Assembly: GCF_001713455.1 (NCBI RefSeq)
Contig: NZ_CP016464.1
Location: 4,264,001-4,328,000 of the forward strand
From: Bosea sp. RAC05
GTDB lineage: Bacteria > Pseudomonadota > Alphaproteobacteria > Rhizobiales > Beijerinckiaceae
Length of the DNA stretch: 64,000 nt
Reading direction: 5' to 3'
Below are positions 35,460-44,836 of this stretch, one piece after another. A program made the position numbers and the translations under genes. Positions within the stretch are counted from its first letter, which is position 1, and every line of letters begins with the position of its first letter. The notes below the pieces were generated by a model. That model saw only the letters and a list, made by a program, of their open reading frames with translations, searched no databases and was not told the DNA's origin.

Positions 35460-36703
35460 TGGCCGGCGAGGCCGGTGCACATGAGGCGCGGATGGCGGCC
35501 GATCTCGCCGCCCGCGCCTCCTATGGCCGCCTGCTCTCGCTGCTGGCCCGCGACTGGCGCGATCTGGCAGCCGCCGAGGATGCGCTTGCGGAAGCCTTCC
35601 GGCTGGCGCTCGATCGCTGGCCCTCGGACGGAGTCCCGGCCCGTCCGGAAGCCTGGCTGCTGACGACCGCGCGTCGCCAGCTGATCGACGGACGGCGCCG
35701 CCAGAGCATCCGCGCAGCCGCCGAGCCGACCCTGACCCTGCTGGCGGAGCAGGATGCCAGCGCCGACGGCGCCGCCTTTCCCGATGAGCGGCTCAAGCTG
35801 CTCTTCGTCTGTGCCCATCCGGCGATCGACGCCGCCGCCCGCGCACCGCTGATGCTGCAGGCCGTGCTGGGTCTCGATGCCGCCCGCATCGCCCAGGCCT
35901 TCCTGACCTCGCCCGCGGCACTCGGCCAGCGCCTGGTGCGCGCCAAGGCCAAGATCCGCGATGCCCGCATCGCCTTCGTCATTCCCGAACAGGCCGAGTT
36001 GCCCGGGCGGCTCGATGCCGTGCTGCAGGCGATTTACGCCGCCTATGGCAGCGGCTGGGAGGATATCGCCGGCGCCGATCCCCGGCGCCGCGGCCTCGCG
36101 GACGAAGCGATCTGGCTGGCGCGGCTCGTCATCCAGCTCCTGCCCGAGGAGCCCGAGGCGCGTGGCCTGCTCGCGCTGATGCTGCATGGCGAGGCCAGAC
36201 GCGAGGCCCGCAGGGCGGCCGACGGCGCCTTCGTGCCCCTCGCCGAGCAGGACACGGCGCGCTGGTCGGCACCGCTGATCGAGGAGGCGGAAGCCGAACT
36301 GGCGCAGGCCGCCCGGCACGCGGCGCTGGGGCCGTTCCAGCTCGAGGCGGCGATCCAGTCCGTCCATGCCGCCCGGGCCGTGACGGGGCGCACCGACACC
36401 ACCGCGCTGGCCCGGCTCTATGAGGGGCTGGCCCGGCTCGCACCGACGACCGGCGTGCTCGTCAGCCGGGCCGCGGCACTGGCCGAGGCATCCCACCCGC
36501 AGGCCGGGCTCGCGGCCCTGGCCGAACTGCCCTCAGGCGACGTCCTGTCCTATCAGCCCTACTGGGCCCTCAAGGCCCATCTGCTGCGCCGGTCCGGACA
36601 GGGCGAGGCCGCCCGGGACGCCTATGACCGCGCCATCGGCCTCAGCAGCGACCCGGCCGTGCGCGACTTCCTGATGCAGGCGTCTCGGCGCCCGCCGGAC
36701 TGA
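35459..36703 (+). CDS. ECF42-type RNA polymerase sigma factor with C-terminal extension
   Basis: 414 residues. The N-terminal third holds sigma regions 2 and 4: DLAAAEDALAEAFRLALDRWP, PEAWLLTTARRQLIDGRRR, and a helix-turn-helix in ARIAQAFLTSPAALGQRLVRAKAKI. The rest is a long helical, TPR-like domain (LLALMLHGEARREAR, ALAAYDRAI-type repeats) that defines the ECF42 group and in studied members is needed for activity. No anti-sigma gene is adjacent, which fits this group. The start overlaps the YCII stop by one base. Confidence 0.87.
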   Translation: MAGEAGAHEARMAADLAARASYGRLLSLLARDWRDLAAAEDALAEAFRLALDRWPSDGVPARPEAWLLTTARRQLIDGRRRQSIRAAAEPTLTLLAEQDASADGAAFPDERLKLLFVCAHPAIDAAARAPLMLQAVLGLDAARIAQAFLTSPAALGQRLVRAKAKIRDARIAFVIPEQAELPGRLDAVLQAIYAAYGSGWEDIAGADPRRRGLADEAIWLARLVIQLLPEEPEARGLLALMLHGEARREARRAADGAFVPLAEQDTARWSAPLIEEAEAELAQAARHAALGPFQLEAAIQSVHAARAVTGRTDTTALARLYEGLARLAPTTGVLVSRAAALAEASHPQAGLAALAELPSGDVLSYQPYWALKAHLLRRSGQGEAARDAYDRAIGLSSDPAVRDFLMQASRRPPD

Positions 36704-36734
36704 GCCCGGGCTTTCGAGACGCGGGCGGCGGCCC

Positions 36735-37502
36735 TCACACCACCGCGGTCAGCCCGCCATCGACCATCAGCAGATGGCCGTTGACGTAGTCGGACGCCGC
36801 CGAGGAGAGGAAGATCGCCGCACCGACCAGTTCCTTGGTCTCGCCCCAGCGCCCGGCCGGCGTCCGGTTGCAGACCCAGGCGGTGAAGGCCTCGTCGGCG
36901 ATCAGCGCCTTGTTGATCTCGGTGGTGAAATAGCCCGGGCCGATCGCATTGGCCTGGATGTTGTGCTTGCCGAGCTCGGCGGCGAGCCCGCGCGTCATCA
37001 TCTTCACCGCGCCCTTCGAGGCCGTGTAGGGGATGATCGTCGCCCGCCCGAGCTCGCTCATGACGGATCCGATGCTGATGATCTTGCCGCGCTTGCGCGG
37101 CAGCATCCGCTTGGTCACGGCCTGGGTGACATAGAACACCGAGTGCAGGTTCGTCGCCATCACCTCGTGCCAGCCCTCGACCGGGAATTCGTGAATCGGC
37201 GCGCGCTTCTGCATGCCGGCATTGTTGATGAGGATGTCGATGGGCCCGATCTCGGCCTCGATTCCCGCGACGCCGGCCTCGACGGCCGCCTGGTCGGTGA
37301 CGTCGAAGGGCGCGACCGAGACCTTGCGGCCGGCGGCCGAGATCGCCTGCGCGGCGCGCTCCAGCTTGGCGCGGTCGCGCCCGTTCAGCACGACATGCGC
37401 GCCGGCTTCCGACAGCCCTTCCGCCAGCGCGAGGCCGATCCCCTGCCCCGACCCGGTGACGAGGGCGATCTTGCCCTCCAGACTGAACAGAGAGAGTGAC
37501 AT
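36735..37502 (-). CDS. idnO: Gluconate 5-dehydrogenase-like SDR oxidoreductase
   Basis: 255-residue short-chain dehydrogenase: cofactor motif TGSGQGIG, NNAG at the NAG position, catalytic Ser in SIGSVMSELG and YTASK. The closest resemblance is to 5-keto-D-gluconate reductases (IdnO/Gno). It is divergent from an L-idonate 5-dehydrogenase gene, so together they would interconvert L-idonate, 5-ketogluconate and D-gluconate in the cytoplasm. Confidence 0.8.
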   Translation of the reverse strand: MSLSLFSLEGKIALVTGSGQGIGLALAEGLSEAGAHVVLNGRDRAKLERAAQAISAAGRKVSVAPFDVTDQAAVEAGVAGIEAEIGPIDILINNAGMQKRAPIHEFPVEGWHEVMATNLHSVFYVTQAVTKRMLPRKRGKIISIGSVMSELGRATIIPYTASKGAVKMMTRGLAAELGKHNIQANAIGPGYFTTEINKALIADEAFTAWVCNRTPAGRWGETKELVGAAIFLSSAASDYVNGHLLMVDGGLTAVV

Positions 37503-37615
37503 GGCGGAACCTCGCGAACGGGATCACCGGCATCTTTCGAATTGCGCCGGCTCGGCGAAAGTGGGTAAGCAGCTTTCAATCGATTAGACAATATCGGCGA
37601 GGCTTTCATGCCTCC

Positions 37616-37675
37616 CTCAGCCCTCATCCTGAGGAGCCGCGCTCCGGCGGACCGCTCCTCAGGATGAGGGCTGAG
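37616..37675. repeat. Palindromic repeat, CCTCATCCTGAGGAGC family (copy 2)
   Basis: Perfect 22-base arms (37616-37637 and 37654-37675) with a 16-base loop, lying 27 bases before idnD. Another copy lies just after idnD at 38757, so the two bracket that gene. Confidence 0.9.
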
Positions 37676-37702
37676 AAGACCGCCAACATCAGGGAAGAAG
37701 CT

Positions 37703-38740
37703 ATGCGCGCCGTCGTCATCCATGCCGAAAAGGACCTCCGCGTCGACGAGGTCACCGTCGGCGAACCCGGTCCGCGCCAGGTCCGCGTCAAGATCGAGGC
37801 CGGCGGCATCTGCGGCTCGGACCTGCATTACTACCTGCATGGCGGCTTCGGCACGATCCGCGTGCGCGAGCCGCTGATCCTCGGCCATGAGATCGCGGGC
37901 CGGATCGAATGCGTCGGCGCCGAGGTCACGCGCGTCAAGGTCGGGGATCGCGTCGCCGTCAATCCCAGCCGCGCCTGCGGGCAGTGCCGCTACTGCCAGA
38001 TGGGCCAGCAGCAGCACTGCACGGACATGCTGTTCTACGGCAGCGCCATGCGCTTCCCCCATGTCCAGGGCGGCTTCCGCGAGATGCTGGTGATCGAGGA
38101 GCGCCAGGCGGTGAAGGTTGCCGATCACGTGACCGCTGCTGAAGCCGCCTTCGCCGAACCGCTCGCGGTCTGCCTCCATGCCGTCAAGCGGGCCGGCCCG
38201 CTGCTCGGCAAGCGCGTCCTCGTCACCGGCTCGGGGCCGATCGGCATCCTCACCATCATCGCCGCCAAGGCCGCCGGCGCGGCCGAGATCGTCGCGACCG
38301 ATGTGGTCGACGGCCCCCTGCCGACGGCGCTGAAGATGGGCGCCAGCCGCGCCATCAACGTCATGGCCGAGCCAGACCGCCTGAAGGCCGAGTACGGCGC
38401 GGAAAAGGGCGCCTTCGACGTCATGTTCGAGGCCTCGGGCAACCAGCACGCGCTGACCGGCGCCTTCGACGTGGTGCGCTCGGGCGGCGTGATCGTGCAG
38501 ATCGGCGTCGGCGGCAACTTCACCCTGCCGATGAACGTCGTCGTCGCTAAGGAGTTCGACCTGCGCGGCTCCTTCCGCTTCCACGAGGAGTTCGACTGGG
38601 CGGTGGCGATGATCGGCTCGAAGACCATCGACCTCTCGCCGCTCTTGACCGCCACCATCCCCGTCGAGCGCGCGATCGAAGCCTTCGACCTCGCCGCCGA
38701 CAAGTCGAAGGCGATGAAGGTCCAGCTCGCCTTCGGGTGA
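37703..38740 (+). CDS. idnD: L-idonate 5-dehydrogenase
   Basis: 345-residue zinc-dependent medium-chain dehydrogenase. Zinc ligands appear in GGICGSDLHYYLHGG and GHEIAG, the structural zinc loop in RACGQCRYCQMGQQQHC, and the NAD(P) motif in VTGSGPIGIL. The signature matches idonate/sorbitol-type dehydrogenases; the pairing with idnO favours idonate. The ATG at 37703 follows AGGGAAGAA. Flanked on both sides by repeats of the same family. Confidence 0.87.
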   Translation: MRAVVIHAEKDLRVDEVTVGEPGPRQVRVKIEAGGICGSDLHYYLHGGFGTIRVREPLILGHEIAGRIECVGAEVTRVKVGDRVAVNPSRACGQCRYCQMGQQQHCTDMLFYGSAMRFPHVQGGFREMLVIEERQAVKVADHVTAAEAAFAEPLAVCLHAVKRAGPLLGKRVLVTGSGPIGILTIIAAKAAGAAEIVATDVVDGPLPTALKMGASRAINVMAEPDRLKAEYGAEKGAFDVMFEASGNQHALTGAFDVVRSGGVIVQIGVGGNFTLPMNVVVAKEFDLRGSFRFHEEFDWAVAMIGSKTIDLSPLLTATIPVERAIEAFDLAADKSKAMKVQLAFG

Positions 38741-38756
38741 AGTGAGCTTTCTCTCG

Positions 38757-38873
38757 GCCCTCATCCTGAGGAGCGCTCCGCAGGAGCGCGTCTCGAAGGA
38801 TGTTCCAGCCTGCGCCGGAGCCTCCTGAAGCATCCCTCGAGACGCCGCTGACGCGGCTCCTCAGGATGAGGTC
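38757..38873. repeat. Palindromic repeat, CCTCATCCTGAGGAGC family (copy 3)
   Basis: Arms at 38757-38774 and 38856-38873 (one mismatch) with an inner GTCTCGAAGGATG/CATCCCTCGAGAC pair. Full-length copy like 8483-8598, located between idnD and glmM. Confidence 0.85.
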
Positions 38874-38985
38874 TGAGAAATTGGCCTCCCGTCTACGATC
38901 CGTCACAAATCGTGAGAAGGCGGAAACCTATTCCAGCTATAAAACGCAGCCGAGCGGGCTCCTCGCCCGGTTGGACGGACACGAC

Positions 38986-40329
38986 ATGACACGCAAGTAT
39001 TTCGGCACCGACGGCATTCGCGGACGCGCCAATGGCGTGATCACGCCGGACCTCGCCCTCAAGGTCGGGCAGGCGACCGGCCTCGCCTTTCACCGCGGCA
39101 CGCACCGCCACCGCGTCGTGATCGGCAAGGACACGCGCCTCTCCGGCTACATGATCGAATACGCGATGGTCGCGGGCTTCACCTCGGTGGGCATGGACGT
39201 GATGCTGCTCGGCCCGATGCCGACGCCGGCGGTGGCCATGCTGACGCGCTCGATGCGCGCCGATCTCGGCGTGATGATCTCCGCCTCGCACAACGCCTAT
39301 GAGGATAACGGCATCAAGCTGTTTGGTCCCGACGGCTACAAGCTGAGCGACGAGGTCGAGAGCGAGATCTCGGCGCTGATCGATTCCGATCTCTCGCCGC
39401 GCCTGTCGTCCTCGCCGACGCTGGGTCGCGCCAAGCGCATCGAGAGCGCCCATGCGCGCTATATCGAATTCGCCAAGCGCACCCTGCCGCGCAACATGAG
39501 CCTCGAGGGCCTGCGCATCGTCATCGATTGCGCCAACGGCGCCGGCTACAAGGTCGCGCCCGAGGCGCTCTGGGAGCTGGGAGCCGAAGTCATCGCCATC
39601 GGCGTCGAGCCCGACGGCTTCAACATCAACAAGGATGTCGGCTCGACCGCGCCCGAGGCGCTGATCGCCAAGGTCCGCGAGCTGCGCGCCGATATCGGCA
39701 TCGCGCTCGATGGCGACGCCGACCGCGTGCTGATCGTCGACGAGCGCGGCCAGGTCGTCGATGGCGACCAGCTCATGGCGGTGATTGCACGGACCTGGCA
39801 GGAGGATGGCCGCCTGTCGCAGCCCGGCGTGGTCGCCACCGTGATGTCCAATCTCGGGCTCGAGCGCTATCTGGCGGGGCTGGGCCTCAGCCTCGCACGC
39901 ACCGCGGTCGGCGACCGCTATGTGCTGGAGCATATGCGCAGCCACGGCTTCAATCTCGGCGGCGAGCAGTCCGGCCACATCATCCTGTCGGATTTCGGCA
40001 CCACCGGTGACGGCCTGGTCGCGGCGCTGCAACTGCTGGCGGCGGTCAAGCGGCAGGACAAGCCGGTCTCCGAGGTCTGCCACGCCTTCGAGCCGCTGCC
40101 GCAGATCCTCAAGAACGTCCGCTACGCCAACGGCAAGCCGCTCGAGAAGAAACCCGTCGTCAGCGCCATCGAGGCGGCGCGGCAGATGCTGGGCGAGAGC
40201 GGCCGCCTCGTCATCCGCCCCTCCGGCACCGAGCCGGTGATCCGCGTGATGGCCGAAGGCGACGATGCGGCCCTCGTGATGCGCGCCGTCGACGACATCG
40301 TCGAGGCCGTGACGAAGGCCGCGGCTTAG
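38986..40329 (+). CDS. glmM: Phosphoglucosamine mutase
   Basis: 447-residue enzyme converting glucosamine-6-phosphate to glucosamine-1-phosphate for peptidoglycan and LPS. It starts [14 protein letters not shown], has the phosphoserine loop [14 protein letters not shown], the metal loop [13 protein letters not shown], sugar loop GGEQSGH and phosphate loop [12 protein letters not shown]. An open frame extends upstream into a repeat; the ATG at 38986 fits the family. In related genomes it usually follows ftsH, which here is about 10 kb away on the other strand. Confidence 0.95.
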   Translation: MTRKYFGTDGIRGRANGVITPDLALKVGQATGLAFHRGTHRHRVVIGKDTRLSGYMIEYAMVAGFTSVGMDVMLLGPMPTPAVAMLTRSMRADLGVMISASHNAYEDNGIKLFGPDGYKLSDEVESEISALIDSDLSPRLSSSPTLGRAKRIESAHARYIEFAKRTLPRNMSLEGLRIVIDCANGAGYKVAPEALWELGAEVIAIGVEPDGFNINKDVGSTAPEALIAKVRELRADIGIALDGDADRVLIVDERGQVVDGDQLMAVIARTWQEDGRLSQPGVVATVMSNLGLERYLAGLGLSLARTAVGDRYVLEHMRSHGFNLGGEQSGHIILSDFGTTGDGLVAALQLLAAVKRQDKPVSEVCHAFEPLPQILKNVRYANGKPLEKKPVVSAIEAARQMLGESGRLVIRPSGTEPVIRVMAEGDDAALVMRAVDDIVEAVTKAAA

Positions 40330-40674
40330 TACCCTCTGCCTACCCGTCATCCCGGACAAGCGGCACAGCCGCGCAGGCCGGGATCCATCATGGGGCGTCG
40401 CCGCGTCCTGTAATGGATCCCGGCCGACCTGCGGCCGTCCAGAATGACGGAGAGGGCGCAGGGATAGCGCGTGACGCTACCCCCGCGTCCGATGCCGTGC
40501 GCGCCGACGCCACCCGCCCGTTAACCCCTCGGCAAGTATTCGGGCCTCCTTCAGACTTTTTTGAGGTTAATTCCTAAGGTTAAGTCTCGTTTAAGGAATT
40601 ACCGGCATCCTGCCCTCGTCGGTAACAAGCGTGGGCTGTGTATTGGGCGCCGCGCAAACTCGAGGGACACTGCC
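40330..40674. other. Intergenic region with repeat and leader of outer membrane protein gene
   Basis: This 345-base gap holds the palindrome at 40344-40450 and then an AT-richer leader. The leader has two direct GGTTAA repeats (40565-40570 and 40578-40583) and further TTAA sequences, a likely control region for the outer membrane protein. I see no gene in it. Confidence 0.6.
40344..40450. repeat. Palindromic intergenic repeat, CGTCATCCCGG family (copy 3)
   Basis: Outer arms CCGTCATCCCGGAC and GTCCAGAATGACGG (one mismatch) and an inner GGGATCCATCA/TAATGGATCCC pair. Same design as 14343-14453 and 23580-23692. Directly after glmM. Confidence 0.8.
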
Positions 40675-41577
40675 ATGGGCAGCCTGAAAACTTTTGCGCT
40701 GGCCAGCGCCATGGCGCTCGGGGCGTCCGCCGCCGCTGCCGCCGATCTCGCCTACGCGCCGCCCCCGCCGCCTCACGCGCCGCTCGGCCTCAAGGGCACG
40801 ATCAGCAGCGGCTTCTATCTCCGCGGCGACATCGGCGTCGGCTCGCAGTCCTATGACGAGCTGGACGTGAAGCTGAACAACGGCCCGGTCATCGCGACCG
40901 CGGGCGTCACCTCCTTCACCACCATCAAGCCCGATCGCGGCTTCGCCGCCTTCGCCGGCGTCGGCATCGGCTATCAATTCAACAGCTATCTGCGCTTCGA
41001 CGTGACCGGCGAATACCGCGGTGGCTCGTTCAACGGCCGCGACCAGATCTCCTTCAATTTCGGCGTCCCGACCAACCAGACCAACGTCTACCGCGCCGAT
41101 GTCGCGACCTTCGTCGCGCTCGCCAACGCCTATATCGATCTCGGGACCTGGAACTGCCTGACGCCTTACCTCGGCTTCGGCATCGGCATGGCCAACCACT
41201 CGGTCAGCGGCCTCTCCGACCAGGGCATCAACCAGGCGGTGGGGGCGGCCTTCGCCAACACCTCCTATGCCTATGGCGACTCGGCCGACAAGACCAACTT
41301 CGCCTGGGCCCTGATGGCCGGCGTCTCCTACGACGTCACCTCCAACCTCAAGCTCGACATCGGCTACCGCTACCTGAACATGGGCGACGGTCCGACGATC
41401 GGCCTGCGCGGCGCCAACGGCCTGCTCGCCAACCCGAGCTCCTCGGTCCGCTTCAAGGGCATCGACAGCCACGACATCCGCATCGGCATGCGCTGGAACT
41501 TCAGCGACCCGAACTGCTGCGGCCCGGTCGAGAAGCCGATCGCCTACGCGCCGGCCCCGACCGTCCGCAAGTACTGA
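40675..41577 (+). CDS. Outer-membrane beta-barrel protein (Omp25/Ropb-like)
   Basis: 300 residues with a signal peptide (about 1-23, ending AAA before ADLAYAPPPPP) and a proline-rich linker typical of Hyphomicrobiales surface proteins. Strands such as GFYLRGDIGVGSQ, GVGIGYQFNSYLRFDVTGEY and LKLDIGYRYLNMG fit an OmpW/Omp25-like barrel. The C-terminus ends in a proline-rich tail with a Cys-Cys pair (DPNCCGPVEK), so the last strand is not terminal. Ribosome site GAGGGA. A terminator follows. Confidence 0.8.
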   Translation: MGSLKTFALASAMALGASAAAAADLAYAPPPPPHAPLGLKGTISSGFYLRGDIGVGSQSYDELDVKLNNGPVIATAGVTSFTTIKPDRGFAAFAGVGIGYQFNSYLRFDVTGEYRGGSFNGRDQISFNFGVPTNQTNVYRADVATFVALANAYIDLGTWNCLTPYLGFGIGMANHSVSGLSDQGINQAVGAAFANTSYAYGDSADKTNFAWALMAGVSYDVTSNLKLDIGYRYLNMGDGPTIGLRGANGLLANPSSSVRFKGIDSHDIRIGMRWNFSDPNCCGPVEKPIAYAPAPTVRKY

Positions 41578-41598
41578 GACGCACGGCATTCCATCCAG

Positions 41599-41628
41599 AC
41601 GGCGCGGACTCCGGTCCGCGCCGTTTTC
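41599..41628 (+). terminator. Terminator after outer membrane protein gene
   Basis: Perfect 10-base stem ACGGCGCGGA/TCCGCGCCGT with a 6-base loop and TTTTC-like tail, 21 bases after the stop codon. Confidence 0.8.
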
Positions 41629-41648
41629 GTTCGGAAAGAGGGTAGCGC

Positions 41649-43175
41649 TCAGCGCAGCAGCGACGCGCCCGTCATCTCGGCCGGCTGGGGCAGGCCGAGC
41701 AGTGCCAGCAGCGTCGGCGCGACATCGGCCAGGCGCCCGTCCGCGAGCGCGGCCGCGCCGCTGCCGATCGCCATCACCGGCACCGGGAAGGTGGTGTGGG
41801 CGGTATGCGGCGCCCCCGTCTCGGGATCGACCATCAGCTCGCAATTGCCGTGGTCGGCCGTCACGAGCAGCGCACCGCCCGCGGCCGCGATTGCATCGGC
41901 GATGCGCCCGAGCCCGGTATCGACGGTCTCCACCGCCTTGATCGCAGCAGCCAGCACGCCCGTATGGCCGACCATGTCCGGATTGGCGAAGTTCAGCACC
42001 AGGAGATCGTAGCGGCCCGATTCGATCGCCTCGACGACTCGGTCTGTCAGCTCGGGGGCCGACATCTCCGGCTGGAGGTCATAGGTCGCGACCTTCGGCG
42101 AGGGCACCATCACCCGGTCCTCGCCGGCCAGCGCCGTCTCCTCGCCGCCGTTGAAGAAATAGGTGACGTGCGGGTACTTTTCGGTCTCCGCCATGTGGAT
42201 CTGAGTGAGGCCCGCCTTCGACACGGTTTCGCCGAGCCCGTTGGCAAGCGTCTGCGGCGCAAACAGCGGCGGCATCACCGCGTCGAGTTCGGCGCTGTAG
42301 GAGGTCATGCTGACCGCCTTCGCCAGGATCGGCCGGCGCGACCGTGCGAAGCCGGCGAAGCCGGGCAGCAGCACGGCATCGAGGATCTCGCGGATGCGGT
42401 CGGAGCGGAAGTTGAAGCTCATGAGCCCATCGCCGTCTTCCATGCCGGCATAGCCGCCGATCACGGTGGGCTCGATGAACTCGTCGGTGATGCCGGCGGC
42501 ATGGGCCGCCGCGATGACCGCCTCCGGCCCGACGAACTCCGGCCCCTCGCCCAGCACCATCGCCCGCCAGGCGCGCTCGACGCGCTCCCAGCGGTTGTCG
42601 CGGTCCATGGCGTAGTAGCGGCCGGACAGGCTCGCGATGACCGCCTGCGGCGGCAGCGCGGCGGCGAACTCGCGAATGTATCCGGCAGCCGAACGCGGCG
42701 GCGTGTCGCGCCCGTCGGTGAAGATGTGGATCCTGACCGGGATGCCCTGCTCGACCAGCAGATGCGCCAGCGCCACCGCATGGTCCTGATGCGCATGCAC
42801 GCCGCCGGGCGAGACGAGGCCGAGCAGGTGGCAGGCCCCGCCGCTCGCCTGGAGCGCGTCGACCAGCCCGCTCGCCGCCAGCGCCTGCGCCAGCGAGCCG
42901 TCCGCGATCGCCTGGTTGATCCGCGGCAGGTCCTGCATCACGACGCGGCCGGCGCCGAGATTGAGATGGCCGACCTCGGAATTGCCCATCTGGCCGGGCG
43001 GCAAGCCGACATCGAGCCCCGAGGTCTTCAGGAAGGCATGGGGCGAGGCCGCCCAGAGCCGGTCGAAATGCGGCGTGCGGGCGAGGCGCACCGCATTGTT
43101 CTCGGTCTCCTCGCGCCAGCCCCAGCCGTCGAGGATCATCAGCATGACGGGGCGCTTGGCGGGGGCGGCGGACAT
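41649..43175 (-). CDS. gpmI: 2,3-bisphosphoglycerate-independent phosphoglycerate mutase
   Basis: 508-residue manganese-dependent enzyme interconverting 3- and 2-phosphoglycerate in glycolysis/gluconeogenesis. The alkaline-phosphatase-fold metal motifs are MLMILDGWGWRE, QMGNSEVGHLNLGAGR with the catalytic serine, HAHQDH, FTDGRDTPP, FANPDMVGHTG and VTADHGNCE. Convergent with the outer membrane protein gene and divergent from the dehalogenase. Start ATG at 43175. Confidence 0.95.
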   Translation of the reverse strand: MSAAPAKRPVMLMILDGWGWREETENNAVRLARTPHFDRLWAASPHAFLKTSGLDVGLPPGQMGNSEVGHLNLGAGRVVMQDLPRINQAIADGSLAQALAASGLVDALQASGGACHLLGLVSPGGVHAHQDHAVALAHLLVEQGIPVRIHIFTDGRDTPPRSAAGYIREFAAALPPQAVIASLSGRYYAMDRDNRWERVERAWRAMVLGEGPEFVGPEAVIAAAHAAGITDEFIEPTVIGGYAGMEDGDGLMSFNFRSDRIREILDAVLLPGFAGFARSRRPILAKAVSMTSYSAELDAVMPPLFAPQTLANGLGETVSKAGLTQIHMAETEKYPHVTYFFNGGEETALAGEDRVMVPSPKVATYDLQPEMSAPELTDRVVEAIESGRYDLLVLNFANPDMVGHTGVLAAAIKAVETVDTGLGRIADAIAAAGGALLVTADHGNCELMVDPETGAPHTAHTTFPVPVMAIGSGAAALADGRLADVAPTLLALLGLPQPAEMTGASLLR

Positions 43176-43279
43176 GGCGACCTGTGAACATCTGTGAAGA
43201 CCGCTGTGCGGATACCATGCGCCGCAGCGCCTTTGCGAGTGCTAAGAAGATCGGACAAAGGCCGCCGGGGAGAGGTGTC

Positions 43280-44038
43280 ATGACGATCAGGGCCGTGGTC
43301 TTCGACGCCTATGGCACGCTCTTCGACGTGCAGTCGGTGGCCGGCATCACCGAGGCCGCCTTTCCCGGCCATGGCGAGACCATCACCCAGCTCTGGCGGC
43401 TGAAGCAGCTCGAATACACCTGGCTGCGCGGCCTGATGGGCGCCTATGCCGACTTCTGGTCCGTGACGCAGGATTCGCTGACCTACACGCTGGAGACGCT
43501 CGGCCTGTCCGCGACGCCGGACTTCGTCGCGACCGTCGCGGAGGCCTATGACGCGCTGGCGCTCTATCCCGAGGCCCGCGAGGCGCTCGAGGCGCTGTCT
43601 CCGCTGCGGCTCGCCATCTTCTCGAATGGAAGCCCGGCGATGCTCGGGCGCCTCGTCGCGCAGGCCGGCATCGGCGATCTCCTGGAGACGGTGATCAGCG
43701 TCGACGAGATCGGCGTCTACAAGCCCGATCCCCGCGGCTACGCCCATGTCGAGGCGCGCCTGAGCCTCGCGCGCGACGAGATTCTCTTCGTCTCCTCCAA
43801 CGGCTTCGACATCGCCGGCGCCCGGGCGCATGGTTTCCGCGTCGCGCGGATCGCCCGCGTCCCGGAGGAGGCGCTGCGCCGCGATCTCGCGGGTGCCACG
43901 ACGATCGGCCCGGCGCTGATGTTCAAGGCGCTGCGGCTGCGCCCCGAGCGCCTCGGCTTCGAGGCCGACGTCACCATCGCCGCCCTGACCGATCTCGCCG
44001 CCCTCGTGGCGCGGAGGCAAGACGCCTGGGGTGGCTGA
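43280..44038 (+). CDS. (S)-2-haloacid dehalogenase, type II (HAD superfamily)
   Basis: 252-residue hydrolase. The nucleophile Asp is in VVFDAYGTLFDV, followed by RLKQLEYTWLR (substrate arginine region), IFSNGSPAML, KPDPRGY and VSSNGFDIAGA, the known order of L-2-haloacid dehalogenases. Such enzymes hydrolyse 2-haloalkanoates with inversion. Ribosome site GGGGAGAGG precedes the ATG at 43280. The true substrate may be a natural 2-substituted acid rather than a haloacid. Confidence 0.85.
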   Translation: MTIRAVVFDAYGTLFDVQSVAGITEAAFPGHGETITQLWRLKQLEYTWLRGLMGAYADFWSVTQDSLTYTLETLGLSATPDFVATVAEAYDALALYPEAREALEALSPLRLAIFSNGSPAMLGRLVAQAGIGDLLETVISVDEIGVYKPDPRGYAHVEARLSLARDEILFVSSNGFDIAGARAHGFRVARIARVPEEALRRDLAGATTIGPALMFKALRLRPERLGFEADVTIAALTDLAALVARRQDAWGG

Positions 44039-44062
44039 CGCCGTCGGCCCCGCCGGGCGGCC

Positions 44063-44662
44063 TCAGTCGGCGAGCACGAAGTCGAAGCGGCCGATCTGCC
44101 CTCCGGCCGCCGCCGTGACCTGCATCAGCAGGCTGTCATGGAAGATGCGGTCGCGCTGGTTGGCCGCCCGCTCCTCGGGAAAATAGAGCTGCGTCGTCAG
44201 CAGGGGCCGGTTGCCGGCCTGCACCTTCACGTGGAAATGCCGGGTCCGGCCGGGATAGAACCCGGGAATGCGGGTGATGAACTGGTAGCGCCCCTGGGCA
44301 TCGCTGAGCTGGTGGCCGCGAAAGCGATAGCCGGCATTGTCGTATTGCCCCTGCGTGTCGGCGTGCCAGAGATCGACCAGCGCGCCCGGCAGCGGCTGGC
44401 ATTGCCGGGTCAGCACGAAGCCGGAGAGCACCAGCGTCTCGCCAGGGCCGTCGCCGCGCAGGTCGCGCTTCAGCGGCGAGGACGGCGTGAAATAGGGCCC
44501 CTCCGTCTGGCGCCGGGCCCCGGAGGCCGGCGCCTCGCAGGCCGGCGTCGCCGGCAGCGCCTGCGCCTCCGCCAGTCCCGGCAAGGTCAGGCTGGCGAAG
44601 CCGAAGGCCGAGAGGCGGGCTGTGAGATGCCGGCGGGTGAGCAGGCTTGACGGGGGCGTCAT
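44063..44662 (-). CDS. Exported intradiol ring-cleavage dioxygenase-like protein
   Basis: 199 residues. The N-terminus LTRRHLTARLSAFGFASLTLPGLAEA looks like a Tat-type signal (twin Arg at residues 8-9). The body matches the intradiol dioxygenase beta-sandwich: TEGPYFTPSSPLKRDL, DLWHADTQGQYDNAGYRFRG, and the iron-ligand stretch YPGRTRHFHVKV with one Tyr and two His. Classic enzymes cleave catechols in the cytoplasm; this exported type has unknown substrate. The ATG at 44662 is used because it opens the signal. Confidence 0.8.
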   Translation of the reverse strand: MTPPSSLLTRRHLTARLSAFGFASLTLPGLAEAQALPATPACEAPASGARRQTEGPYFTPSSPLKRDLRGDGPGETLVLSGFVLTRQCQPLPGALVDLWHADTQGQYDNAGYRFRGHQLSDAQGRYQFITRIPGFYPGRTRHFHVKVQAGNRPLLTTQLYFPEERAANQRDRIFHDSLLMQVTAAAGGQIGRFDFVLAD

Positions 44663-44836
44663 CCGGCAGATCCTCTGTTGATCCCGACGCGGCGGGCGCC
44701 GCATCTGTCACAGGTGGCGAGCGCCGCGCCTGCGACAAGCCGCCCCTCACAGGGACGTGATCCCCCATGACCGCGCCGCCGTGGCCGGAGCCCCCGGCGG
44801 CGGATAAGCAGGAAGCCCGACAGCCGGAGGCCGCTC

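Noticed and set aside
40565..40583. CtrA binding box
   Set aside because: The TTAA half-sites are 13 bases start to start, whereas TTAA-N7-TTAA requires 11.
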